Positions 1-8,081 are shown, counted from the first letter of the stretch. The stretch is 29,144 bases of DNA from Bacillota bacterium (GCA_023396795.1 JAEWUY010000117.1:1-29144); one strand, 5' to 3'. Translations and numbers: made by a program. The notes: a model not told the origin generated them from the letters alone.

Positions 1-1437
1 AATGTCACGATACTTATTAATGTTGGCTTCGAGTTGCACACGTTCGGCTTCGAGTTTTTGCTTTTCTAAGCCGGTTAATCGACGTAAGGTCATTGCTAAA
101 ATAGCTTGCGTTTGAATTTCAGTAAGATTGAATCTTTCAGCCAATTTTTGCGAGGCTTCTTCCGGTGTTGCAGCTTTTTTAATTAACTCGACAATCTCGT
201 CAATGTTAGCAATTGCGGTTAATAGGCCTAGCACGATATGATCGCGGGCTTCGTCTTTAGCTAGACGATACTTGGTGCGATTTTCAATAAGACTAACTTG
301 GTAATTAACATAGCCAAGCAAGATTTCGTTAATTGGCAAAACTTTTGGCGCTCCATCAACAAGACAAAGCATAATAATGCCGTAACTGACTTGTAGCTGC
401 GTATTCTTAAACAACTGATTTAATATAACTTCTGGAATGGTGTCTCGACGAACTTCAATGACGACACGAATGCCTTCTTTGTTTGATTCATCGCGAACAT
501 CGGTAATACCTTCGATAACTTTGTCTTTAACCAAATTAGCAATGGCTTCAATCATTCGCGCTTTATTAACTTGATAAGGAATTTCATAAATAATGATGCG
601 TTTTTTACCGTTTTCGGCTTCTTCAATTAAAGCTTTACTTCTTAACGCGATACTACCGGTTCCGGTTTCATAGGCATCTTTGATGCCATCGCGCCCTAAA
701 ATCGTTCCACCCGTTGGAAAGTCTGGTCCTGGTAAATAACTTTCCATGATTTCGAAGGGTGTTAAAAGAGGGTTGCGAGCGACAGCAATTGTCGCATCGA
801 TTGTTTCGGAAAGATTGTGGGGTGGAATATTGGTGGCCATACCAACAGCAATACCCGAACTTCCGTTTACTAATAAGTTAGGAAAACGAGAAGGTAGAAC
901 ACTTGGTTCTTTTTCAGTTCCGTCATAGTTATCAACAAATAAAACGGTATCGTCGTTAATATCGCGAACCATTTCCATTGATAGCTTGGTCATTCTTGCT
1001 TCGGTATAACGCATGGCGGCGGCTTCGTCACCATCAACACTACCAAAGTTACCATGGCCATCAACGAGGGTATAACGCATTGAGAAAGGTTGCGCTAAAC
1101 GGACAAGGGTTGAATAAATGGCTGAATCACCATGGGGGTGATATTTACCCATAACGTCGCCGACGATACGAGCACACTTTTTGTATGGTTTATCGTATTG
1201 CATGCCTGATTCATTCATGCCATAAATAATACGACGGTGAACGGGTTTTAATCCGTCGCGAACATCGGGAATAGCGCGGCTAACGATAACTGACATTGAA
1301 TAGTCAAGGAATGAGCCACGGACTTCTTTGGAAATATCGACATCACGAAGACCAGGAACAATTCCTGATTCAATTTTTTCAATTTCGTCAGTTTCTTCGC
1401 TGATTTCGTCAGTGATGATTTTTTCTTTTTCTTCCAT
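1..1437 (-). CDS. gyrA: DNA gyrase subunit A, N-terminal 479 codons (3' end outside window)
   Basis: Breakage-reunion subunit of the A2B2 gyrase that introduces negative supercoils. The reverse-strand translation starts MEEKEKIITDEISEE and runs open to the window edge. The winged-helix region is clear: GKYHPHGDSAIYSTLVRLAQ (quinolone-determining region), then AAAMRYTEARM with catalytic Tyr144, then the tower and coiled-coil start. The missing part would be the rest of the coiled coil and the C-terminal beta-pinwheel. The ATG at 1437 has an AAGGAG Shine-Dalgarno in the 18-nt gap after the gyrB stop, so it is the last gene of the yaaA-recF-gyrB-gyrA operon. Odd point: the acidic residue normal at the E. 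coli D87 position is Ser109 here. It is gyrA rather than parC by position next to gyrB and by the motif context. Confidence 0.97.
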   Translation of the reverse strand, partial: MEEKEKIITDEISEETDEIEKIESGIVPGLRDVDISKEVRGSFLDYSMSVIVSRAIPDVRDGLKPVHRRIIYGMNESGMQYDKPYKKCARIVGDVMGKYHPHGDSAIYSTLVRLAQPFSMRYTLVDGHGNFGSVDGDEAAAMRYTEARMTKLSMEMVRDINDDTVLFVDNYDGTEKEPSVLPSRFPNLLVNGSSGIAVGMATNIPPHNLSETIDATIAVARNPLLTPFEIMESYLPGPDFPTGGTILGRDGIKDAYETGTGSIALRSKALIEEAENGKKRIIIYEIPYQVNKARMIEAIANLVKDKVIEGITDVRDESNKEGIRVVIEVRRDTIPEVILNQLFKNTQLQVSYGIIMLCLVDGAPKVLPINEILLGYVNYQVSLIENRTKYRLAKDEARDHIVLGLLTAIANIDEIVELIKKAATPEEASQKLAERFNLTEIQTQAILAMTLRRLTGLEKQKLEAERVQLEANINKYRDI

Positions 1438-1455
1438 CTTTTGGTTACTCCTTAC

Positions 1456-3450
1456 TTAAATGTCTAAGTTCTTAACGAACTTGGCGTTTTTATGAATAAA
1501 TTCTTTGCGGGGCAAAACGACATCACCCATTAAATCGGTAAAAACAGCATCAGCTTCGATTGTGTCTGTTAATGAAACGCGAAGCATTTTGCGAGACTTG
1601 GGATCCATGGTTGTTTCCCAAAGCTGCTGGGCATCCATTTCACCAAGACCTTTATAACGTTGAAACGGATAACCTGGTTTTAAATCTAGTGACTTTTTCA
1701 AAACTTCTAGTTGTTCGTCGTTGTAGCAATAATACTGTTTACCACGATGTTCGACTTTGTATAAAGGTGGTTGCGCAATATAAACATATCCGTGTTCAAT
1801 TAGCGGTCTCATATAACGGTAGAAGAACGTTAAAAGCAAAATACGAATATGGCTACCATCAACGTCAGCATCAGTCATGATTACGATTTTGTGATAGCGG
1901 ATTTTACTAACATCAAATTCAGCGCTGTAGCCTCCACCAATCGCTGTAATCATATTACCGATTTCAGCGTTTTCAAAAACTCTATGGGGTTGTGCTTTTT
2001 CAACGTTAAGTATTTTACCACGTAGTGGTAGAATGGCTTGTGTTACACGGTCCCGGCCGTTTTTGGCCGAGCCGCCGGCGGAGTTACCCTCAACGATGTA
2101 GAGTTCGCACTCTTCAGGATTACGGGATGAACAATCAGCTAATTTACCTGGTAAGGTGGTAATGTCTAAAACGGTTTTGCGCCGAACTTGTTCGCGAGCT
2201 TTACGCGAAGCAATTCGCGCCATTGCGGCACTAACGACTTTATCCATCATTATTTTGGCAAGACGGGGGTTTTCAAGTAAAAAGCGGTTTAAACCATCGC
2301 CAACAATACTTGAAACGATTTTACGAACTTCTGAGTTGCCAAGTTTGGTTTTTGTTTGGCCTTCGTATTGGGGATTAGGGTGTTTAACAGAAATAATAGC
2401 TGTTAGTCCTTCTTTTATGTCATCGGTCGCAAGGTTTTCTTCGACATCTTTAAGGTATCCATTAGCTTTCGCATATTCGTTAACAACGCGGTTGATTGCA
2501 AGGGTAAAACCAGCCTCATGCATTCCGCCTTCGTGAGTGTTAATGTTATTACAAAAAGTAAAGATTGTGGGATTATATGAGGTGTTATATTGCATAGCAA
2601 TTTCAGCATGAATATGTGCTTTTTTGCCATCAGAAAAAACATAATCATCTTTACCTTCACAATAAATAACATCTTCAAAAAGAGATTCTTTATTACGGTT
2701 AATGTGAGTAACGTATTCTTTTATACCGCCTTCGTAATAAAATTCTTCACTGATAAGCGTTTCGCCACGATCATCATTAACAACCATGCGGACGCCGCGA
2801 TTCAAATAGGCCATTTGACGCATTCTATCGCGAATTATTTCATAATTAAACTCGGTTGATTCTGTAAAAATAGTGGAGTCGGGTTTAAAGGTGACGACTG
2901 TGCCACGATCTGCGGCTTCGCCAACAACCTGCAAATGACCAACCGGTTTCCCGCCGTGTTCAAAGCGGAGGTAATAGTTTTTTCCACCTTTGTGGACATT
3001 AATGTCCATCCATTCTGACAAGGCATTAACAACCGAACCACCAACACCATGTAAACCGCCGGAAACCTTATATCCGCCGCCTTCTCCAAACTTACCGCCG
3101 GCGTGTAAAATCGTGAATACGGTTTCAACGCCTGATAAGCCGGTTTTTTCGACGATATCAACAGGAATACCACGGCCGTTATCGCAAACCGTGATTGTGT
3201 CGCCTTTGTTAATTGTTAGCACGACGCGATCACAATAACCCGCTAAGGCCTCATCGATTGAGTTATCGACAATTTCCCACACTAAGTGGTGTAACCCGGC
3301 CGAAGAAGTTGTTCCAATATACATGCCTGGTCTTTTTCTAACCGCCGCTAAACCTTCGAGAACCTGAATGTCGCGAGCGCCATAATCAGCACTACCTTTT
3401 TCGTCATCCTCCTCGACAGGTAAATTTACTTTTTTTTCAATGTCTTCCAT
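1456..3450 (-). CDS. gyrB: DNA gyrase subunit B
   Basis: ATPase subunit of gyrase, 664 aa, close to the usual 630-650 plus a short N-terminal extension. In order: a GHKL ATPase domain (EIVDNSIDEAL with the catalytic Glu, DNGRGIPV, GGLHGVGGSVVNALS), the transducer domain, and the TOPRIM domain (YIVEGNSAGGSAK around residues 451-463, then TDADVDGSHIR). The C-terminal end is the short Gram-positive form without the long insert of E. coli. Its ATG shares one base with the recF TAA (TAATG at 3450), with AAGGAGG upstream inside recF, so the two are translationally coupled. Odd point: TOPRIM carries EGN (Asn456) where nearly all gyrases have EGD. Identification as gyrB rather than parE rests on the recF-gyrB-gyrA order. 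Confidence 0.98.
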   Translation of the reverse strand: MEDIEKKVNLPVEEDDEKGSADYGARDIQVLEGLAAVRKRPGMYIGTTSSAGLHHLVWEIVDNSIDEALAGYCDRVVLTINKGDTITVCDNGRGIPVDIVEKTGLSGVETVFTILHAGGKFGEGGGYKVSGGLHGVGGSVVNALSEWMDINVHKGGKNYYLRFEHGGKPVGHLQVVGEAADRGTVVTFKPDSTIFTESTEFNYEIIRDRMRQMAYLNRGVRMVVNDDRGETLISEEFYYEGGIKEYVTHINRNKESLFEDVIYCEGKDDYVFSDGKKAHIHAEIAMQYNTSYNPTIFTFCNNINTHEGGMHEAGFTLAINRVVNEYAKANGYLKDVEENLATDDIKEGLTAIISVKHPNPQYEGQTKTKLGNSEVRKIVSSIVGDGLNRFLLENPRLAKIMMDKVVSAAMARIASRKAREQVRRKTVLDITTLPGKLADCSSRNPEECELYIVEGNSAGGSAKNGRDRVTQAILPLRGKILNVEKAQPHRVFENAEIGNMITAIGGGYSAEFDVSKIRYHKIVIMTDADVDGSHIRILLLTFFYRYMRPLIEHGYVYIAQPPLYKVEHRGKQYYCYNDEQLEVLKKSLDLKPGYPFQRYKGLGEMDAQQLWETTMDPKSRKMLRVSLTDTIEADAVFTDLMGDVVLPRKEFIHKNAKFVKNLDI

Positions 3451-4523
3451 TAAGAATTCCTCCTTGCGATCTTATGGTTTTTAACTTCATATACTATGGC
3501 GTTCACCACCTCAAGCGATGTGGAGGTGATAAACACTTGTTCGAATTTCGCTAAGAAAGATATTAATCTTTCTTGATTTTCGGCGTCTAGTTCTGACATC
3601 ACATCATCCAGAACGACAATGGGCCGTTTGTCTTTATCTTCGATCAGGAAGTAAGGACTAAGTGTGAGGGCTAAGGCAAGAATGCGGTTTTCGCCTTGTG
3701 AACCATATTTCGAGACATCTTTGCCGTTAAGGCTCATTTTGAAGTCTTCGCGATGGGGCCCGATAGATGTTACCCTTTTCTTCAAATCGCCGTCTAGCGC
3801 TTTGTTAAAGGCGTTTTTAGCATTGGTTTTGAAGTCGGCGTCAGCTCTAACAAACGGAATGTATTTCAGACGAGCAACTTCCTTCTCTCCTTTGATTGAG
3901 GTAACGATTTGCGATAGAACACGATTAATTTGTTCAACATACATTTGGCGATAACGGACGATTTTTTCAGCAATCTCAATCAAGACGTCGGTTACAACTT
4001 CAAGTTGTGTTTGATTGATTTTATCGGATTTTAGCAATTCATTGCGCTCGCGCAACGCGCGCTCGTATTTTGTCACATACTCCAAGTAAATCGACGACTG
4101 TTTTGACAAGCTAATGTCCAAGAAATCGCGACGCGCCTTAGGCGACTCTTTGAAAAGCAAGACGCGGGGCGGTTCAAAGACAACAACATTTACTAATTCG
4201 CTTAATTCAGAGAGGCGACTAATTGCTTTGTTGTTACAAGTTACCTTTTTGCCTGAGATCGTCAGAACAACGTTGATTTGTTTTTTCAAGTTTCCTTCAC
4301 TGATTTCGGCTTCAATAACAGCATAGTCACAACTTTCTCTAATTAAGTTAGTGTCTTCTGCGGTTCGAAACGAACGGGCAAGTGACAAATAGTGAATTGC
4401 TTCGACGATGTTTGTTTTTCCTTCGGCGTTTTCACCAACAATAAGGTTTAAACCTTTCTCGAAGTTAAGCTCAACGGCCTCATAACTTCGATAATTGCGA
4501 AGAACAAGTTTGCGAATAATCAT
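3450..4523 (-). CDS. recF: DNA replication and repair protein RecF
   Basis: SMC-like ATPase that loads RecA at gaps with RecO and RecR. 357 aa, normal length. Walker A is GENAEGKTN at residues 30-38 (Lys36); the family usually has Gln in place of Glu34. The signature motif appears as SQGENRILAL, where SQGQQRT is usual, and Walker B plus D-loop is VVLDDVMSELD. The ATG overlaps the yaaA TGA by four bases (ATGA, 4520-4523) and the stop overlaps the gyrB start by one, so it sits in the middle of a tightly coupled operon. The family assignment is secure from motif order, size and neighbours; the small deviations in the two ATPase motifs are conservative. Confidence 0.96.
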   Translation of the reverse strand: MIIRKLVLRNYRSYEAVELNFEKGLNLIVGENAEGKTNIVEAIHYLSLARSFRTAEDTNLIRESCDYAVIEAEISEGNLKKQINVVLTISGKKVTCNNKAISRLSELSELVNVVVFEPPRVLLFKESPKARRDFLDISLSKQSSIYLEYVTKYERALRERNELLKSDKINQTQLEVVTDVLIEIAEKIVRYRQMYVEQINRVLSQIVTSIKGEKEVARLKYIPFVRADADFKTNAKNAFNKALDGDLKKRVTSIGPHREDFKMSLNGKDVSKYGSQGENRILALALTLSPYFLIEDKDKRPIVVLDDVMSELDAENQERLISFLAKFEQVFITSTSLEVVNAIVYEVKNHKIARRNS

Positions 4524-4768
4524 TTCTGCAAAACGCGATAAACAACATTCTCAATCTCGACGGTGGTTTGATCACGCAATTTTCGTCCGCGGCGATTATC
4601 GCTTTCGCCATTCACGACAATTTCGTGGGTTGATAAGTAGAATTTTGCCTCGCCACCCGAATCAATAAGATTCGCTATTTTTAGCAGCTGACCCAAAGTA
4701 ATGTATTCGGTCGAAATCCGAATTTCAATCGTTTTTTTATCATAAAAAAAACCTACTTTTTGACCCAT
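4520..4768 (-). CDS. yaaA: S4-domain RNA-binding protein YaaA (RlbA-like)
   Basis: Small S4-domain protein, about 82 aa from the ATG at 4768. The S4 core is visible as ITLGQLLKIANLIDSGGEAK, then FYLSTHEIVVNGE and NRRGRKLRD, as in Bacillus YaaA. The family binds structured RNA; its exact role is unsettled. It lies in its standard place between dnaN and recF and overlaps recF by ATGA. An in-frame GTG at 4783 would add five residues, but it lies upstream of a TATAAT box (4780-4775), so the ATG at 4768 is preferred. No Shine-Dalgarno is seen before either codon, and the -10 box is 6 nt from the ATG, which suggests a leaderless mRNA. Confidence 0.88.
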   Translation of the reverse strand: MGQKVGFFYDKKTIEIRISTEYITLGQLLKIANLIDSGGEAKFYLSTHEIVVNGESDNRRGRKLRDQTTVEIENVVYRVLQK

Positions 4769-4774
4769 GTTAAT

Positions 4775-4780
4775 ATTATA
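4775..4780 (-). promoter_or_regulatory. -10 box of the yaaA-recF-gyrB-gyrA promoter
   Basis: Perfect TATAAT on the minus strand, directly after the dnaN terminator and 6 nt before the yaaA ATG. A start about 7 nt downstream would fall at the ATG itself. No good -35 hexamer is visible; the region at the expected place is the T tract of the terminator. Confidence 0.55.
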
Positions 4781-4791
4781 CACTAACGCAT

Positions 4792-4816
4792 AAAAAAAGG
4801 GAATATTAATTCCCTT
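4792..4816 (-). terminator. Rho-independent terminator of dnaN
   Basis: An 8-bp perfect stem (AAGGGAAT / ATTCCCTT, 4797-4816) with a 4-nt loop, followed on the minus strand by seven T (4798-4792). It lies between the dnaN stop and yaaA and separates the dnaN transcript from the yaaA-gyrA operon. Confidence 0.85.
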
Positions 4817-4851
4817 ATCATTACGTTATTGTTTTTGTGCCTTTATTTGCC

Positions 4852-5973
4852 TTAGAAGGTGCGCACCGGAGTGACTAATTGGACGACTGAGTCATCTTTG
4901 TTATTCTTGACAACAAAAGGCTTCATTTCGCCTATAAACGCAATTGTCACGTCTTCGGCTTTTACTGCTCGAATTGCAGCAATAACATATTCGCTATTGA
5001 AGCTCATCTCAAGACGATCGCCACTGAATTGGAAGGTTGAAATTTTTTCGTTTGCCGATCCAACTTGCGCGGATTTACTCGCGACTTCAAGGGCATCTTC
5101 GGTCATTGAAAGTTTAACAACGTTTTCTCTTTCAAAAGATAAAAGCGACGCTCTTTCCATTGCAGAAATTAATTCTTGAGAATTTACTTCTAAGAAGTAA
5201 TTAAAAGTCTTGGGAATGATGTTTCTTGTGTTGGGGTACTCGCCGTTAATCAAACGAGACGACACAAGGGTGCTATCAAATGAGAACAATATTTTTTTAT
5301 CACTAACCGCCAAAGAAACTTTTTCGGCATTCTCAAACATTTTAGTGATTTCGATTAGTGTACGAGCCGGGACGTTCGAAGAGAAGGTGACAACATCATC
5401 AATTGCTATTTCTTTGCGAGCTAGTCGGGCCGAATCCGTTGCGGTCGCAATTAGTTTTCCGCCAGAAGCCTCAAGGTTAACGGCGGTTAAAATAGGGCGT
5501 TGTTCCTTGTTGGAAGCCGCAAAAGCTGTTTGCTCAACTAATTTAGTAAAATCTTTTGATGCGATATCGAAAGAAACACCAGATGGATCTAAATCAACGT
5601 CTGGATATTCGTCAGCTCTAATCGAATTTAGTTTAAAGCTTGATTTACCATCATCAATTTTAACGATGGTCTCATCAACAACTTCGATCGCAACTTCTTC
5701 GCCTTCCATACGTCTGGCAATTTCAGTAATAATTTTACTGGCAACAAGCGTAGCGCCATACTTGGCGTTGCGGATTATTTCTTTTTCACCAATCATGTTT
5801 GGAACAAGTGTACTTATCGTTAATTCGTTGTTTCCACCAATTACTGTTAGTCCTTTTTCGTTAAGCACTAATTTTAAGTTCATTAAAAGAGGGACCGGTA
5901 CTTTAGATCCGATTGCCTTAGCGGCTATCGTTAAACCTTTAAGAAGTTGTTCGCGATTTATAGTTAGTCTCAT
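4852..5973 (-). CDS. dnaN: DNA polymerase III beta subunit (sliding clamp)
   Basis: Ring-shaped processivity clamp for DNA polymerase III, acting as a homodimer around DNA. 373 aa, the usual length. It has the three repeated clamp domains: start MRLTINREQLLKGL, the segment SKVPVPLLMNLKL typical of domain 1, SFKLNSIRADEYPD near the domain 1-2 boundary, and the C-terminal end LVTPVRTF in place of the common LxxPxR(T/M) ending that lines the partner-binding pocket. The ATG at 5973 follows AAGGAGA. It lies between dnaA and yaaA as in nearly all Bacillota, with its own upstream promoter candidate (6067-6059) and downstream terminator (4816-4792). A long open frame on the opposite strand across it is a shadow. 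Confidence 0.97.
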   Translation of the reverse strand: MRLTINREQLLKGLTIAAKAIGSKVPVPLLMNLKLVLNEKGLTVIGGNNELTISTLVPNMIGEKEIIRNAKYGATLVASKIITEIARRMEGEEVAIEVVDETIVKIDDGKSSFKLNSIRADEYPDVDLDPSGVSFDIASKDFTKLVEQTAFAASNKEQRPILTAVNLEASGGKLIATATDSARLARKEIAIDDVVTFSSNVPARTLIEITKMFENAEKVSLAVSDKKILFSFDSTLVSSRLINGEYPNTRNIIPKTFNYFLEVNSQELISAMERASLLSFERENVVKLSMTEDALEVASKSAQVGSANEKISTFQFSGDRLEMSFNSEYVIAAIRAVKAEDVTIAFIGEMKPFVVKNNKDDSVVQLVTPVRTF

Positions 5974-6010
5974 TTCTCTTCTCCTTAAGAATAAAGATTA
6001 TTATTAGTTC

Positions 6011-6028
6011 TGTGGATTGTGTGGACAA
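6011..6028. promoter_or_regulatory. DnaA-box pair in the dnaA-dnaN spacer
   Basis: TGTGGACAA at 6020-6028 is the reverse complement of a DnaA box with one mismatch (TTGTCCACA against TTATCCACA). TGTGGATTG at 6011-6019 has two mismatches. They adjoin within the leader of dnaN. Bacillota such as Bacillus have box clusters on both sides of dnaA; these could be the second cluster or could regulate dnaN. Confidence 0.5.
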
Positions 6029-6058
6029 CACCGGAAGTTGTCTGAGTCCTTCTTTGTA

Positions 6059-6067
6059 ATTGTATCA
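6059..6067 (-). promoter_or_regulatory. Extended -10 promoter candidate for dnaN
   Basis: TGATACAAT on the minus strand is an extended -10 (TGn plus TACAAT, five of six). No good -35 is seen at 17 bp. It would give a leader of about 80 nt that includes the DnaA boxes and a small GACAAC/GTTGTC hairpin. Confidence 0.45.
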
Positions 6068-6106
6068 TAAAGGTAATAATGTATGTATAACTTTTATTTT
6101 ATAAAC

Positions 6107-7462
6107 CTACTTTTTCAAGCGCTTTTTAAGGTCATCAATCGCTGTTTGTAAACCGGTATCAGTTTTCAACGCTTTATCCACCTTTTCAACAGCGTTCATA
6201 ACTGTCGTATGATCTTTACCACCAAACACCATTCCAATTTTTGTTAACGGGACATCGAGTAAAGAACGAACAAGATACATAGCGATGTGTCGAGCCATTG
6301 CTATTTGGCTGGTTCTAATTTTGCCAGTTAATTGTGAAGGTGTGAGATTGTAATAATCAGCAACAACGTTAATAATTTTTGTCTCACTTAATTTGGTTTT
6401 TGTATCCTTGACGTCGATTAAAGATTGAACGGATTCGATTGCGACACCCATGTCGATGTGGGCTGTCGGTTTGATGTTAATGGTATAGAAGAGCAAACGA
6501 TTAAAAGCTCCTTCTAATTCGCGGACATTTTTCGAAAACTTCTCAGCGAAAAAAGTAAGCACATCGTCGTCGAAATTGGCAATATCAAGGCTATTTGCAG
6601 AGATTTTTAATTTGAGAATTTCGATGCAAGTGTTAACATCAGGGGCTGCGATATTGACTGTCAAACCAGCGTTAAAACGCGACACTAATCGTGCCTCAAC
6701 TCCTTGAAGTTCGCTGGGGTGTTTATCACTCGTTAGAACGATTTGCTTGCCGGCATTAACCATCGATGAAAAGATGTAAAAAAACATTTCTTCAGTCTTT
6801 GATTTGTTGGCCAAGAACTGGATATCGTCGATTAGCAAAACATCGATACCTTTGAAATAATCTTTAAGATTTTCTCCTTCTTTATCTCCTGTAACATATT
6901 TAATAAATTCTTCGAAAAAATCTTCTGTCGATAAATAAAGAACTTTACTTACGGGCGCGTTTTCCTTTATATAATTGCCGATAGCGTGTAATAAATGTGT
7001 TTTACCAAGTCCGGATTGTGAATATATAAATAACGGATTATATAATTTTCCAGGAGTAGAGGCGATCATCAAAGCAGCTTGATAAGCTTCACGATTTGAA
7101 GAACCAACAACAAAATTATCGAAAGTTAGTTTTGAATTAATATATGAATTTGCGAAAAAAGAAGGTTTGTTTGATGCTTGTTTGACGACCGTTTGGACCT
7201 CGCTGGCTTGAATAAATTTTAATTTAAAATCAGTTTCGGTACACTCGCGAACAACAGCAGTTAACATATCAAGATATTTGGTCGAAAGTAAATTAGCGGC
7301 AAGGCCAGAATTAACAACCACAACCATTAAGTCGCCATCGATACCGTTTATATAAGATCCACTTAAAAACGTATCATAGATACGCGAGTCGTTGATTCTA
7401 GTTTTAGCGTTATCGAGGATCCGGTCCCAAAGTTTGGTTATTTCTGAAATTGTGTTCGTCAT
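6107..7462 (-). CDS. dnaA: Chromosomal replication initiator DnaA
   Basis: AAA+ initiator that binds DnaA boxes and melts oriC. 451 aa from the ATG at 7462, which has GGAGG eight bases upstream; an in-frame ATG at 7483 would put that Shine-Dalgarno inside the gene and is rejected. Domain I is residues 1-80; the AAA+ domain runs about 110-330 with Walker A SQSGLGKT (148-155), Walker B VLLIDDIQF, sensor I VLTSDKHP and the arginine-finger segment ARLVSRF. Domain IV holds the DnaA-box signature MARHIAMYLVRSLL and GGKDHTTVMNAV. Odd point: the first P-loop residue is Ser148 where Gly is normal. It borders oriC and reads away from it, as expected. Confidence 0.98.
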   Translation of the reverse strand: MTNTISEITKLWDRILDNAKTRINDSRIYDTFLSGSYINGIDGDLMVVVVNSGLAANLLSTKYLDMLTAVVRECTETDFKLKFIQASEVQTVVKQASNKPSFFANSYINSKLTFDNFVVGSSNREAYQAALMIASTPGKLYNPLFIYSQSGLGKTHLLHAIGNYIKENAPVSKVLYLSTEDFFEEFIKYVTGDKEGENLKDYFKGIDVLLIDDIQFLANKSKTEEMFFYIFSSMVNAGKQIVLTSDKHPSELQGVEARLVSRFNAGLTVNIAAPDVNTCIEILKLKISANSLDIANFDDDVLTFFAEKFSKNVRELEGAFNRLLFYTINIKPTAHIDMGVAIESVQSLIDVKDTKTKLSETKIINVVADYYNLTPSQLTGKIRTSQIAMARHIAMYLVRSLLDVPLTKIGMVFGGKDHTTVMNAVEKVDKALKTDTGLQTAIDDLKKRLKK

Positions 7463-7504
7463 ACACGAATCCTCCAAGTACATAAAAATATAACATATCC
7501 ACAG

Positions 7505-7519
7505 GTTAAAAACACCCGA
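7505..7519 (+). repeat. oriC 15-bp direct repeat, copy 1
   Basis: GTTAAAAACACCCGA, exactly repeated at 7554-7568, with starts 49 bp apart. Each copy is near a DnaA box (7495-7503 and 7587-7595). It is not a DnaA box itself. Confidence 0.85.
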
Positions 7520-7553
7520 AAACTAGTGATAATTATGTTTTCCACAATTAGAC

Positions 7554-7568
7554 GTTAAAAACACCCGA
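7554..7568 (+). repeat. oriC 15-bp direct repeat, copy 2
   Basis: Second exact copy of GTTAAAAACACCCGA, between the boxes at 7538-7546 and 7587-7595. Confidence 0.85.
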
Positions 7569-7883
7569 TTTCACGTGTATTTTTGATTATCCACAAAATT
7601 GAAATGTGGAAAACTTGTGGAGAAGAGATTGTGGAAAAAAGTCTGTGATATTTGTGGGCAGGTTTCCACCGCAGCAAAAGGTTAACCACATCAAAAAAGT
7701 GCGATAAAATCTATAAATATTACTAGTTATTAACAGATATTTTTCTTTTTTCTAACACCTTGTGGTAAATATTTTATTATTGTTCTAGGAGTGATATTTG
7801 TGTTGTTTTGTACCCGTTAGTGTGTTAAAAATTCTCTGGCAAGCAAGCCTTCTTCTTTTTTGTTATAGGCAGCTACTATTTAA

Positions 7884-7912
7884 TTGACTTAATATACATT
7901 AAACTATATAAT
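7884..7912 (+). promoter_or_regulatory. Promoter of rpmH-rnpA-yidC-jag
   Basis: TTGACT at 7884-7889 and TATAAT at 7907-7912 with exactly 17 bp between them: near-consensus housekeeping promoter. The start is expected near 7919, giving a leader of about 28 nt with the GAGGAG Shine-Dalgarno. Confidence 0.9.
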
Positions 7913-7946
7913 CATTTCGCGTAATCACACACGAGGAGAATAGATT

Positions 7947-8081
7947 ATGAAAAGAACGTATCAACCCAGCAAGAAAAAACACGCCGCTGTTCATGGCTTT
8001 CGTGAAAGAATGAAAACCCCAAACGGCCGTAAAATTTTAGCTAGACGACGCGAAAAAGGAAGAGCGGTTATTTCTGCTTAA
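7947..8081 (+). CDS. rpmH: 50S ribosomal protein L34
   Basis: Small basic protein of the large ribosomal subunit, 44 aa, the standard length. It begins MKRTYQPSKKKHAAVHGF and ends with GRKILARRREKGRAVISA, the typical L34 pattern. The ATG at 7947 has GAGGAG upstream. It is the first gene of the rightward arm and has the strongest promoter seen in the window (7884-7912). It is followed by rnpA, its constant neighbour. Confidence 0.98.
   Translation: MKRTYQPSKKKHAAVHGFRERMKTPNGRKILARRREKGRAVISA

Larger units (their letters stand above)
7463..7883. other. oriC, replication origin
   Basis: Intergenic region between divergent dnaA and rpmH. DnaA boxes seen: TTATCCACA perfect at 7587-7595; one-mismatch boxes ATATCCACA 7495-7503, TTTTCCACA 7538-7546, TTAACCACA 7682-7690 (plus) and TTTTCCACA 7605-7613, TTCTCCACA 7616-7624, TTTTCCACA 7630-7638 (minus); a weaker one at 7761-7769. 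The boxes change orientation near 7600. From about 7691 to 7760 the sequence is strongly AT-rich with pyrimidine runs and is the best candidate for the unwinding element. A 15-bp direct repeat also lies here. The box at 7495-7503 adjoins a TATATT (7492-7487) before dnaA and may allow self-repression. 7771-7883 holds nothing else I recognise. Confidence 0.93.

Noticed and set aside
5210..6007. 265-codon open frame on the plus strand opposite dnaN
   Set aside because: It is the complement of dnaN, has no motif or Shine-Dalgarno, and dnaN is certain.
6018..6042. GACAAC-7-GTTGTC hairpin in the dnaN leader as terminator of dnaA
   Set aside because: No T run follows on the minus strand; no clear dnaA terminator is visible.
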